Shown here: positions 48,901 to 58,582 of the stretch, piece after piece
Position numbering within the stretch: position 1 is the stretch's first letter
Layout: each line of letters starts with the position of its first letter
Assembly: GCA_014529385.2 (NCBI GenBank)
Contig: CM043968.1
Location: 24,244,513-24,308,512 of the forward strand
Length of the DNA: 64,000 bases
From: Adiantum capillus-veneris
Lineage: Eukaryota; Streptophyta; Polypodiopsida; Polypodiales; Pteridaceae
Direction of reading: 5' to 3'
Translations under genes and position numbers: made by a program
The notes under the pieces: model-generated
What the model was told of the DNA's origin: nothing
Seen by the model: only the letters and a program-made list of their open reading frames with translations
Databases searched by the model: none

Positions 48901-49099
48901 CTTGATGCCCATACCTTCCACATGCATTGCAATTCCCATTGAAGTTTACTCTAAAAGTAGGGCATTCACTGGTACTATGCGGTCCATAGCATACTGAGCA
49001 CCATTGTTGATCCCTTCTTGAATACATATGATTGTTCTGCGGAGCACGATTGTCTCTAAGACTCTCTTGAATAGCCTTGGTGAGATCTGCTAAAGTCAT
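45983..49099 (-). CDS. element G gag-protease frame, 1038 aa (fossil element, long open frame)
   Basis: Residues 30-75 hold two zinc-knuckle-type clusters (CSVCYGPHSTSEC and CNACGRYGHQAKDC), with further clusters CYECGGPHRVAEC near 205 and CNQCGIDHLIAQC near 245. A Lys/Ser/Thr-rich linker with KKKKTRRKRSQKSAKS follows near 315. A retroviral-type aspartic protease domain (VKGILDGGVGVSIV near 605, EMILGRPFMREAKMV near 680) comes next. The last 250 residues hold five W-x-P-K or similar motifs (YKWVPK, WRWIPK, QIWAPK, LVAPK, LVWVPK) and Cys pairs (CKKCPTRSKKCKKMW). Gag coats the RNA and the protease matures it. The tail has no known family. Confidence 0.8.
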   Translation of the reverse strand: MTLADLTKAIQESLRDNRAPQNNHMYSRRDQQWCSVCYGPHSTSECPTFRVNFNGNCNACGRYGHQAKDCIVFKRAMANRPTLAWTDTPRVPALTPAPPLEQTAQHMVPRAQNVIQTTPLPPPVLGPQPPHPRITSVNQVGYESSISCLEGSEEDIDPNFAYGMDVLEESPQYYMEDYWGQVKPVYQVASPAARGQNIKYIAKRPPLQCYECGGPHRVAECPIRLQKNATLMQTNQASTSTMPILMCNQCGIDHLIAQCQNNTNAPKITPLNLIEVTEEPSQSTHVVPVNVLTRSMLQKQNYILEERDTASIAQSQKKKKTRRKRSQKSAKSNPSSKTNTGTGDDPVYMNDAEEDSYSGETTQTKTTTKIETNKEDLHEPQWPGSKKKIGTYPNLTEEIERVKQLRSLVEDTQRDLEPAPRKIQITDTVFPTQQQPHQDHRPLAIPSVIQEESDLKSWECGHTHFLMERMFTERLLDPIEEMEIPSSPRQGTQVQKVLLNIAKLMDFMSSKVTTTIMPKLYKDPDLVSALRAFLNGELKFGLPQFAQMDGAGGMPIEEEHLDPQPNLDENLVIEIPVNKLGQYFEGDESNATIPIIAKGLTVKGILDGGVGVSIVTKNCCETMGRPHLATTTIVVKMANGSIVKPIGMLEDLKIKVFGHKIRITFIVMDFSKNTMTSEMILGRPFMREAKMVHDWSKNHVYLQFQDSVIRVDLVTGRAHPLVNRFIIDHRSDTTVQSAPLQYCYTCKENTDVGEDSPYMDVLPGMTESDNVDWVHLAATIDTWGNRGTTWLTPEGDEMPPLVRLNMLQAMHIASDKIHPNVMKKTYKWVPKASLATIASAKKQKPCKKCPTRSKKCKKMWRWIPKRLLEAQGYYEGNDQIWAPKCKLCSYLSLDPCELNLVAPKQIEDRRKEKIIECDTPAPELVWVPKKERFVPPSSGTGKSNEASCSSCSSYMEIEALAQPPPTIVHIHTSKKEFAPPVVSSPPTTMFQIKSWESTLPTLQLDETHRAIENYWLKPSPITTWNNWFQRVMTSFQTV

Positions 49100-51323
49100 C
49101 TAAGATATCTTTGGCTCCTTAGCAATAGGCTTTAGGGTCATTGGCTGATGCCCTGATGCTTGCAAGCTAATAGATTTAGGCTCAACAAACACTCTTTCTC
49201 CTTGAATCATTAAATTATCCTCCAATTGGATCGCATTGGTGGTGACTGCTTCCCATGTGGTGATACCTCTAATGACTAGGCCATTGTAGATATCCTCATG
49301 TCGTAACCCCCTAATGAATCTATCAAGTAATTGGTTATTGTTGAGGTGCTCATTTGGATTACAACGAGAATTCAAATGCTTCAAGTGACTTATAAAGTCT
49401 CTCACCGACTCTCCTTCCTCTCATTGGGCTTTCTGAAGCTGAGAGGCTACACCCCAAAGTACTGCCTCTCGTATGTATTCTTTCAAGAAGAGTCTCCTAA
49501 GAGTAGGGTAAATCGTTTTTCTTCCACCCTTAGGGTTCTATACCAATCCCCTGCCTTCCCACTTAAGCTTAGGCTTAAAGCATTACTCTTATGCACGTCA
49601 TTGTGTTCTCCTAGAGAATCGCATATTTGTTCAAACACTTCGATATGCTTTCTCACATCCCCGTCTCCACTAAATTGTTGTGTGAGCTTGGCTTTGTACT
49701 GCCTTACTTCTAGGCTCTCTATCAGATGTGTTATGCATATTCTCAGCAATAGATCGACCTGTAGCTTGAGAAAATGTTGCCAAGTCACCTAAGTGAGCAG
49801 TACCATGGGTGGAGGTGCTCCAGAGACTACATGTGGAGTAGGTATTGGCATCGGACTTGGCGCATAGGAAGCCCTTGGGTCCACGTTGGGTACGATGTTG
49901 TGCCATGTGGTGGTCCAAAGTTCATATGGGTGGCCCTAGGCATAACAGACGTCGGATGTGACATGCTAATGCTAGCCGGTATAGTCCCATGGAAATAGGA
50001 ACTTGGGTGTTGTGGTTGTGGAGCATAGGTAGTTGAAACAATGGGAGGGGTAGGGACTACATGAGTACGAGGACCCATGGGTGTATATGATTGGCACACA
50101 CTTGTAGGTACTGTTGCAGGCATTGAGCTACCATGTAGTGGCGCTTTACTAACAAATGAGGTCCATGGCGTGTTTCTCGGCATGCCCATCATTGGGGTAG
50201 GCATGGTAGCCGTGGTGTCATCAAGGGAAAGATGAGCTAGACTTGGAAAGGTGAAGCTATCACTTGTGGGCTCAGATTGCACTGAGACCCCTGGCGAAAC
50301 AACATATGGAGGATCCATCGGACTTACCGAGGGAGTCTCCATTTGCGATAAGGTTGGTTGTTCAGCCTTTCTTGTATCCAAGAATCTCATGGGACCCGTT
50401 GAAGGCATGTTGATCCCCTTGTTCTGTCTCTCTAACTCAATGACCCTATGGATGACCTCACAAACTCTTTGTTGTTGATCCTCCACACTAGTAGCACCCA
50501 TTGTGGATTGTAGGACATCTAACCAACCCACGTGATAGGTGTGACCTGTGTATAGGTCGGTCAGAGTCTCTGTTTGTAATTCATACTCCCAATTCTCATT
50601 TAAGAACACTCCATCTAGGATTAAGGTGCTAGGGGTGTCCTTTGAGCTAGATGCAATGTTGCTTTCTAGGGGTTGGCCCTTAGCGGTTGCTAAGTCAGGA
50701 GCACTCGATTGCTCTCTTAGCAAGGATATTGACATAGGGGCTTTCTCTTTTCACTCTCTTCATTGCTCCGCCTTGCATAAGCTCTCGACTTCCTTTTCCC
50801 TCGCTGCAAGGATATATCGCTGAACCTCTTGCACTTCGGCAAGGCTTCTACCATCGGGTAATATGACCTCGGAGGGAAATAACTCTAAAGAGTCAGGAGG
50901 TGTAGTGAATGAAGTGTTCACGTATACATTCTCTAACGGTATAGGGTCTACGTTGGTCACGAATGGAGAATTTACTTCCCCACCCCCCTCATTTACATCA
51001 TTAGCTCCATGTTCGGAGCGAGTGGCTCTACTAAAGGCTTCCTTCAGGCAGCTAAGCATGCTCGGTCCGGACCACGGGCCCATGGCATGCATGTCTTGGC
51101 TTGAGCTATCGGGGTTAGGCATTGGGAAACCCTCCATGACGTCGTAGTCAGAGGAAGAGTCACTAGCCGCTATGTTCGGGTCTTGGTTTGTACTACCTTG
51201 GGTCCCTACCGAGGGCCCGGAACCTAAAGTAGGTGGATATTGAGCACTCGCGTAAGTCAAAATTCTCTCTAGTTGCTCCGTCCCTAGCACACGACTAGAG
51301 TGCTTATGCATGTCCCTTTGCAC
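49100..51323 (-). pseudogene. element G gag N-terminal and capsid region (fossil)
   Basis: Minus-strand frames: 51323-50760 (acidic, ends AAREKEVESLCKAEQ), 50735-49827 (Pro/Thr/Ser-rich, PTPMMGMPRNTPWTSFVSKA), 49788-49483 (EFSGDGDVRKHIEVFEQICD-like capsid helix; SNALSLSLSGKAGDWYRTLR) and 49405-49100 (HLKHLNSRCNPNEHLNNNQL, LLDRFIRGLRHEDIYNGLV). The QxFSGDGD...W capsid pattern is typical of gypsy gag (retrotransposon gag domain). The last piece ends right where the 1038-codon frame begins. Broken into about four frames. Confidence 0.75.
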
Positions 51324-52108
51324 CCTACAAGCGTCGGCGAATAACGTCGAAGGTTAACCGCTTACTTTTTTAAGCGTTCGTTTTCACTCGTGTTTTTTAT
51401 GTTTTTTAATGTTTTTTAATGATTGGTTTTTTTAATTAAAGTGTGTGATAGCTCTAAATGAGCGTATCACTTAGAGGGTCGCTGTGTGCTTTACAACACA
51501 ATTTTCAGGCATCTGAAGTTCCGTTGGTCCTCAAAAAATCGATTTTTAGCTACGTGTGAAGCTAAAATTCGTAATTTTAAAAGGCGACTGAGGCTTAGGC
51601 CTGAGCGTGAGCTTGGGCTTGGGTCTGGGAGATATTCCCGATCCCGATCCTACCTTTAATTTTTTTTTAATTTTATTTATTTATTATTATTATTATAAGG
51701 ATAAGGTCTCCGTGGCCTTCGTGGGAGCACACACACACACTCTATCTACCTACTTCTAACTAATACACCTACTGTTACACACTAACGCACTCTATTAACT
51801 CTCACAGATCTACTTCCTACTTACTGTACAACACAGAAAACTAACAACCTTAATACACAGAGAATAAACACAGTACCTTTGAAAACTCCATTAACAAAGA
51901 AAACTAACAACCTTAATACAAATAGAATAAACACAGTACCTTTGAAAACTCCATTAACAAAAAAAATACACAGTATAACACAAAATACTTCTTCTCAACA
52001 CACACCCCCTCCTTCCTTACCTTTCCTACAATTGAAATTGCACCACGGAGAAGCACAGAGTACTACTCGAGCTTAATGCACGACATTCCCCAGCAAGGAC
52101 GCCAAAAA
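51324..52108 (-). other. element G leader with primer-binding site
   Basis: 785 bp of low-complexity AT-rich sequence between 5' LTR and gag, including a duplicated CCTTTGAAAACTCCATTAAC (near 51870 and 51938). The primer site lies 4 bases inside the LTR end, at 52087-52104. Confidence 0.75.
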
Positions 52109-52366
52109 TGTGCGCGTATGTCGCACATGTCAATGCAAGGAACTTGCCAATACACCGCGTGCGAGCCACAAATGGCTCCAAGCACACAACAAGCCTAAAC
52201 TAGTAAGCTCAAAGATGACGATGGTGTGTCACTCACCGCTCTACGCTTGCTTCGTGGAGGATTCCTCGCCGCGAAGAAGAGGGAGACGCCGCTACGCCGC
52301 GCTCAATCGGCTCGCCGCCATCATGCTGCCGCAATGCTCGATCGCACACTCTCTCTCTCTCTCACG

Positions 52367-52431
<65 letters not shown>

Positions 52432-52726
52432 GGAGATGAAGAAGAAGAAGATGGAGATGGAGCAAGAGCGCTCTTCAATTGCACAAATGAGAAAATGAGT
52501 GAATTTTAGGTTTAGTTGACTTTTATATGAGCTCATCCCATTCACACTTGGGCGCCCATGCTTAGCCAACTAATCCCTTGAATGTTCTAGTTAGAGTGTG
52601 CCTCTCATCGGCGATCACTCTTACCCTTTCCCTATTGGACCGACAAGCCTGATACCTGACTCTAGCAAGTAAATAATACAACGTCCATCGTAGGTGATAT
52701 GGTGTCCGTGAGCCATGGGGTTAACA
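52109..52726 (-). repeat. element G 5' LTR
   Basis: 618 bp, nearly identical to 43348-43939. The main length difference is an (AC)n expansion at 52370-52430. Bordered by CGGGG (52727-52731). Confidence 0.92.
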
Positions 52727-52980
52727 CGGGGGTTTGCTATGTTGTGGTGTTTGTTGAAGGGGTTGCCTGCTGTACCACCTTCGTGCTCTAAGTCGGGTTT
52801 TTGCGCTTCCTGGGGGGAGTGTTCTTCTTGGGAGTCATCTTTGCAGAGGGTGCTGCTGTAGCCTTTATGCTTCCGTGCCGGGGACAATGGGGGCAAATAT
52901 CCACCAGGGCTATGGTAGAGTGCAATGGGTGCAATGGGGGGACAGAGCGTGACGGCTACAACATGCAATGGGGGGAGCAC
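52727..52980 (-). pseudogene. gene U1, 5' coding part
   Basis: Open minus-strand stretch from a possible start at 52980: LPPLHVVAVTLCPPIAPIAL, then DSQEEHSPQEAQKPDLEHEG and NPFNKHHNIANP running to the element G junction. The Asn/His/Pro-rich end resembles the NNHHIVDP stretch on the other side of G (43347), so the insertion appears to lie inside one coding region. The first residues are hydrophobic, but Pro and Cys make a signal peptide doubtful. Confidence 0.45.
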
Positions 52981-53275
52981 GAGCTATGGGAGCAGAGCAA
53001 GCACACAGGTACAGGCGGGTGTCCGAGTGACAAGCTAGTTACGTGAGAGGAAAGGAGAAAGAGAACAAGGAGTGTCTAGGCCATGATGATTGTAAGTGCA
53101 AAGAAAGGGGACCCACTCCACCCCATAATGGCTCGCATGCATCTAGATTATAGGTAAATAAATTATACTGCATGCAAATTTAGAATTTTCCTCTCCCTCT
53201 TTTCCCAAATTTGAAAAACATTGAATTTTCTCCACCTAGGTGCTATTGGTGGTACCACCAAAAGGTACAAATAGT
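52981..53275. other. subterminal region of the unassigned DNA transposon
   Basis: No gene. It contains a palindromic block GGTGGTACCACC (53250-53261) near the TIR, and TATAATCTAGATGCATG on the minus strand as a possible upstream region for gene U1. Confidence 0.5.
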
Positions 53276-53305
53276 GGCACCACCTAAACATGATTTCACC
53301 CTTAC
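53276..53305 (+). repeat. TIR of unassigned DNA transposon plus TTAC target duplication
   Basis: Plus strand GGCACCACCTAAACATG then ATTTCACCC, inverted relative to 12684-12709. TTAC follows at 53302-53305 and leads straight into gypsy sequence. Confidence 0.75.
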
Positions 53306-53630
53306 GGCTTCTATGCCAGATGCATGTTCTTTCCATCAAGCCATAAGTTGGCATTCAAAGAAGCTTTTTACACCGAGTTGTTCTCATGGAATGCAAAGAT
53401 TTTTGGACCAGTGATGATCAGCTGTTAACTGCAAGGTTCACCAAATATTCAGCCATAGAACTAAAGAATAAAGTTACTATTCAGTTTTTGCAAGTCCCTC
53501 AGAAATAACGGAGCATCCAATATTAAAAAGCACTTCAAGCACTTAAAGACTGCCTCGCCATCCGTCAACCCAAAGACTCCTTCAGTCCATGAAACTGTGT
53601 CAAGGGATGACACAGTGAAGGAGGGGGGAA
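53306..53630 (+). pseudogene. gypsy downstream coding region, last part (fossil)
   Basis: Aligns with 6705-7014 in A: YGFY-type start, TARFTKYSAIELKNKVTIQF and a closing Lys/Pro-rich stretch, then the polypurine GAAGGAGGGGGGAA before the LTR. Broken. Confidence 0.7.
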
Positions 53631-54534
53631 TGTTAGCATCAATCTAACCTATGTAGCATTTTTCAAGAGCTACATTGCAAAAACACTTATTCTTTTGATA
53701 AATTGAGAATATTGTAACTCCTATTTGACGAGTGGATATTGTAATCTATGAGCCGGAGCTATAAGCTTCTAGATGTATCCATTTATACTTAGTTAGAGAT
53801 CCTAGAGTTTTTGACCTAAGAAACCTTCGATAAGGTATAAAAGCCAATTTTGTAAAGTTATTATTAAGTTTTTGGATAAGAAATACACAGTGTGATCTTA
53901 CAACACTCTCTTCTCTCCTTCTCCTGCTTCTATCTCCCTTGTCGGTTGTCACATTGCAGTGCCGTTTGTTGCGTTGCAACCACATATAAGAGCTCTACGG
54001 ATTGACGTAACATATCATGATAAATCGTAGCATTTGACGTCTTTGACCCGCCGCCTAATTTCATCATAAGTAGGAATTTAAGCTAGTAAATCACAAAGTA
54101 AGTATAGGCAGGGTGTTGGGGCATCATTGCTAAGCATTTAGATGCATTTGAGGTCAGAAGCGACTAAGTCAAAATCTCACTATTGTTAATAATCACATTT
54201 TTTCCCCATTCATTGAAAGTGTGATTTGAGACCATAATCATATGTGCTTAGGTCTTATATACTTGTCCTAGAAGTGTCATAGCATTCAGATGTCATTTGA
54301 TGCTGTAACGATCATGGTTTGCTTGCTGATTAGCAACTAGCTTTTGATGATTTAGGTCATTTGAGTGTAGTTTGAATTGGATGCGAGTTTTCAGTTGTTG
54401 TCCAAGAGATTGACACCCTCTTGTATCCTGCACGCACTAGTGAAGTCAGCTTTGTCCCATGGATTAACAATTATGTTTTTGGTCCTCGCTATGTGTGCAA
54501 TAAGATAAGAGTGAGGTTAGAAAACACATCCACA
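53631..54534 (+). repeat. complete gypsy LTR, 904 bp
   Basis: TGTTAGCATCAATC to CACATCCACA. TATAAAAG lies at 53836-53843. AACCA (54535-54539) follows, against AAGCA outside the LTR start at 39056. It resembles the partial LTR at 38803-39056 more than the LTR of A (shared GACGAGTGGATATT and GAAACCTTCG.TAAGGTATAAAA). Confidence 0.85.
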
Positions 54535-54539
54535 AACCA

Positions 54540-55240
54540 CAACCGCATTCTTGTATGAGAATGTATTCACAAGATATGGACTTCCAATAGAAATTGTCAG
54601 TGATAGGGGAGCTCATTTTCTCAATGAGGTAATTGAGAATCTACAAAATGAAGTTATGGTCATCCATAACAAATCCGCTCCATATCATCCACAAGAGAAT
54701 GGACAAGCTGAGCACACAAATAAAATTCTTAGCTCAATATTGACTAAAGTGGTTAGTTCAAGACAAACTGATTGGGAATTAAATCTACATGCTTCTCTAT
54801 GGGCTTATAGAGTTTCATTCAAGACATGTTTAAATACTACACCCTTTAATCTTGTTTATGGTCTTGATGCCATACTACCAATGAAATTCCTATTGCCAAC
54901 ACTCAAGGTAGCTTAAGATCTTGAGTGGACCATACATGAATTGTCAGAGAGGCTTGAAGATTTTGAAAATCTTGATGAACAAAGGCTAACAGCTGTAACT
55001 CACATCTATGAACAAAAACAGAAGCCAAACCAAATTGATTCACATCTAGTCACAAAAATCTTCAAAGAAGGGGACCTAGTTTTAGTTTATTCCCTTAAGC
55101 AACACATTCCCAAATTAAAAAAAAAGGAAAATGTACCGTTTTTCATTGAAGATGTATCTCCAAGTGGAGCAATTATATTGTTCACTATAGATGGTGAACC
55201 AATGGCTAGCTGGATTAGTGGATGTCGCTTACAGAAGTAA
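54540..55240 (+). pseudogene. element B integrase core and C-terminal domain (fossil)
   Basis: YENVFTRYGLPIEIVSDRGA, HNKSAPYHPQENGQAEHTNK (with the core Glu region), DWELNLHASLWAYRVSFKT and TPFNLVYGLDAILPM, then the C-terminal part RLTAVTHIYEQKQKPNQ, FKEGDLVLVYSLKQH and EDVSPSGAIILFTIDGE. It is the best preserved integrase core in the window, but the N-terminal domain is absent at this locus. Confidence 0.85.
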
Positions 55241-55270
55241 CACTTACCAATGATTTGCTAGAAAAAATGC

Positions 55271-55800
55271 ATGCAGCAAAGCAAAGAAAGATTAAACGAC
55301 AGCAGGTTGTGGACGAAACTTAAGAGGAAGCTCGACTTTGATTACTCAGGAGGAAAGCTGCTTTCAAAAATCAACAAACACCTATTTCCATCAGCATGTT
55401 GGAACCAGATAAGAGACTATGGGAATCACAAAATGATGCAGTATCAACGAATGTTGAATCGTTGGATGGAATTGACCTCCGCATCACAGTACAATTGAAC
55501 AATCATAGCACAAATGCATTAGTAGATACCGGTGGTCGAATGAATGCAGTCAGTTATTCCACTTACAAGAACGCTACAAATAAGTCTTTAGCATCGGGAA
55601 TATCTTCTATCAAAGGATGCAACAAAAACCCAACACCGGCATTCGGAGTGGTTAATGGACTTTCATGCCCTCATCAATTTATATGCATACCAGATGAACA
55701 TATGAATGAAACGATGATTCTCATGGATGTGGACATACAAGGCAGTACCAGATTGGGACACCAATCAACTCAAGCTATCACTTAAAGGAGGACAACTCTT
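55271..55800 (+). pseudogene. second, post-integrase aspartic-protease-like segment (fossil)
   Basis: LRITVQLNNHSTNALVDTGG followed by RMNAVSYSTYKN has the hydrophobic-Asp-Thr-Gly pattern of a retropepsin active site. The later ETMILMDVDIQGSTRLG may be the C-terminal strand. Element C already has a separate protease after gag (34216-34431), so the family carries two protease-like domains. The role of the downstream one is unknown. Confidence 0.6.
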
Positions 55801-56520
55801 AATTCCCGTTGCACCGAGCAAAGAGAAATGGAAAAGAGGTCACCCACAAAAGAAACCATAGAATTAATCAATCCATGTGAGTCTCTAGACAAGAAAATGC
55901 TACAAGCAGCATACAAGGAGTTAGGCAGATTTGGGTACCAAAAGCACAACTGAAGGACAATCTGTCTCAAATTTGGGTGCCCAAAAACTCATCTACCATA
56001 CTGAAAGAAGTCTCACATCTAACAACTCAGAGAAAAACATCTTCCAGAAGAGAAACTAACACTAGATGGGTTTGGAAATCAAAGCAGCATTTATCTTCTC
56101 CACAAACTGTAAAGATGATGAATCTGTGGAAAGTTAAATCTCAAAAAACTCCACCACAACAATTTATCAACCAAAAACCAAAATACCAATGGAGAGTTAA
56201 ATCTCAACAACCGTGATTATTGTTACCGATAGGTCAGGAAATCAGTGTCACAAAGCATCTTGACGGTACAATCAAGGAAAGAGCACATAAATTACAAAAT
56301 CTTCTATTTAAAAAATATCAACAAGATACGTCGACCACAGAAACCATTAAGTTAGGTACTGAAGATCCAACTCTTGCACCACATACTGATTTGAATTGAA
56401 TTGACCTTCAAATCATGGTAGAACCAACCATGGCTATGCATAGACACGATTGTTCAACCCATGCACACAGTCGTCGTGGAGTACTCCATCTAGGAGGGGT
56501 GGAAGGAAACTTCATTAATT
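55801..56520 (+). pseudogene. element B W-x-P-K tail and conserved end block (fossil)
   Basis: QIWVPK occurs twice (near 55927 and 55968), followed by RWVWKSKQHLSSPQTV, LWKVKSQKTP and QWRVKSQQP, a run of Trp-basic repeats. The TKHLDGTIKERAHKLQNLLF and MHRHDCSTHAHSR blocks close the segment, as in A and C. Broken. Confidence 0.65.
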
Positions 56521-58580
56521 CAGGGCAATGTTTGAAGAGGGATAAAAAAGATGGATGTTAATGTGTGGTTTTTTGCAGAATTACCTAATACTGCCCTTAA
56601 AAGATCATCGACAGGGAAATTTCAGCTAATAAAATCTCCTCGATGACTGTAAATAGTGTATATACTATCAAAAATTGCATTAAAAAATAGCCCTTTTTGT
56701 TTATTTTTATTAATTTTTCTTGATATTGGAGCTTAAAAATAGAGAAATTTATCAAAAGTATTGAAAGGGTGTTTTTCAATGGGTATTTTTAATTGTTGAT
56801 CTTTCCATTTGCTTTTTTAGTGCATCTTATTATATTTTTTATTTTTTTCAATAAACAGGTCAAAAATTGATAATCAATAGCAAATGAGCTCAAATGGAGG
56901 AACTAAAAATACAGTGATGATCAAGAGGACAAGACTGACTGACACAATGGTTTTTGATCAAAACAAAAAACAAAAACGGGAGGCCTAAATTAGGCGGCTA
57001 GGGTCTATTTTTACGAATTCTTACAGAATGAGCTAACGGAGTCTGATTGAGGAAATTTTCGAGTCCAACATAGATTTCACAGCCTATTAGAACTAATAGG
57101 GGAATCTGGGGAAAAGTAGTTTGGGAAGTCAGAGTATAGATATCTTAGGTATCCCAAAATCACCTCATTTCTACTAGTCACTCTTGGAGAAGAGAGCTCT
57201 CGACCTTCTTCGCGCGTGATTTCCGGAATCCACAGTCACCCATTTTCAAGGCCGTTTCACAGAAGACATGAGGGGTAAGTTCTAAACTCATGAAAGAACA
57301 TTTCTATGCAGTCAGGTAGCAGGTATAGGTCCTGAAAGAAACCCTAGAATCCAAGCCGTGTACAGACTCCTACAACACAAAAACGACCATAACGGCCTAT
57401 TAGCTCAACCGAATTGGACAAGATTTGAATCGTAGCATGCCCCTAGATAGTAGAACAATTTCATATCACTAGATGACCATTCGGGGGGCCCCCAAGTAAA
57501 TAATCTAGGTTTTTGCCACATGCTAGAATTGAATTCTGACTCCACGGGAAGCATGTAGACAAGGTCTATAAACAATGTACCTAGATGGTTTCAAGAAAAT
57601 ATTCAAGAAAAGCCCTCTAACAGCAGGAATTAGCTCGCAGACTACAAAGCATCAATTTTGACATATGGAGTCAAACTGACTCCGAATGAGCCCAAATTGG
57701 ATAAGCGGCATTAGGACTATGCAACGAACAAGTTCATGGCTTCGATAGTGACCAAACATCTCTACACACCAAGTGTAGAAAAAACCGGTGATTTTAGAGT
57801 CGACAAGAGCACAAAGTGATGCCGACATGACCAAATCTTACCAAACTCATTTTAGGACTTGTATTAAATGTAATAAAGATGTGTAGGTAATGAAATTGTC
57901 ATTTCAAGCATAAAATTCAACTGCTGTAAATAATCGTGATTATCTTTTTGAAAAAATGACATGAAAATCGTAATTATGCTTCACCTATCACTTGTACACA
58001 TCTATCTCATGTCACATGTCAAAGATGAGCCCAAAATGTCCAATGATTATCACATTTTGTCGAAAAACGCACTAAAACCTCTTCAGTCTAAATTTTGAGG
58101 TATTTGTCACATTTTTTAATTCAAAACCTCCCATATCTCACACAGAGGGTCTATAGCATGTCTACAATCATTTTGAAAGAAAAAATGCTCAAATTGATGA
58201 AAATATAAATAATCACGATTAGTTACATTTTTACCCAAATGAGCCCAAATCTCATCTTTGACCTCGTGGGACCAAAGTAGATGATGTGACAAGCCCACCA
58301 ATCAAGTTTGATCACATTTGGATCCCAAAAACCCAAAATCCCTTTATATCTATTGTTTCACAATTTGAAGACTAAATCTGGCACCATTTCCACCCTATAC
58401 ACTCAAATGAGCTCACACTTCACTCAGAGTATCTAAATCAAATGTTCTTCAAGCCTATGAAGTCAAAAGTGCCAAAATATGGAAACAATCTCTTATTGTA
58501 AATAATCGTGATTATTTACTTTTCTTGCAATTTTTGCCTGGAGTGAATGATTTTGATCTATACATGTTTTTAAACATCTA
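56521..58580. other. element B non-coding spacer
   Basis: Aligns with 1328-3350 in A. Palindromes of the AATAATC-N2-GATTATT type lie at 57926, 58204 and 58498. No gene. Confidence 0.7.
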
Positions 58581-58582
58581 TG

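Larger units (their letters stand above)
43348..52726 (-). mobile_element. LTR retrotransposon G: gag-protease only, both LTRs present
   Basis: Direct LTRs at 43348-43939 and 52109-52726 with a perfect 5-bp duplication CGGGG outside (43343-43347, 52727-52731). On the minus strand the order is 5' LTR, a primer site matching TGGCGTCCTTGCTGGGGA (52087-52104, Asp-tRNA type as in Tat/Athila gypsy elements), leader, gag, a 1038-codon gag-protease frame, a 2-kb 3' region and a polypurine AGGAAGGGGCG before the 3' LTR. No RT, RNase H or integrase is seen, so it is non-autonomous and would need a partner. The LTRs differ by only a few percent by eye, so it is the youngest large insertion here. Its ends look whole; gag is broken in a few places. 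Confidence 0.9.
39798..53301 (-). mobile_element. unassigned DNA transposon, right piece, interrupted by element G
   Basis: About 4.1 kb once the 9.4-kb element G is set aside. It holds gene U1 on the minus strand, a repeat-filled intron and a 26-bp TIR at 53276-53301. In both pieces the gene starts a few hundred bases inside the TIR and reads away from it, so the two genes would be convergent if both pieces come from one element. Confidence 0.55.
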
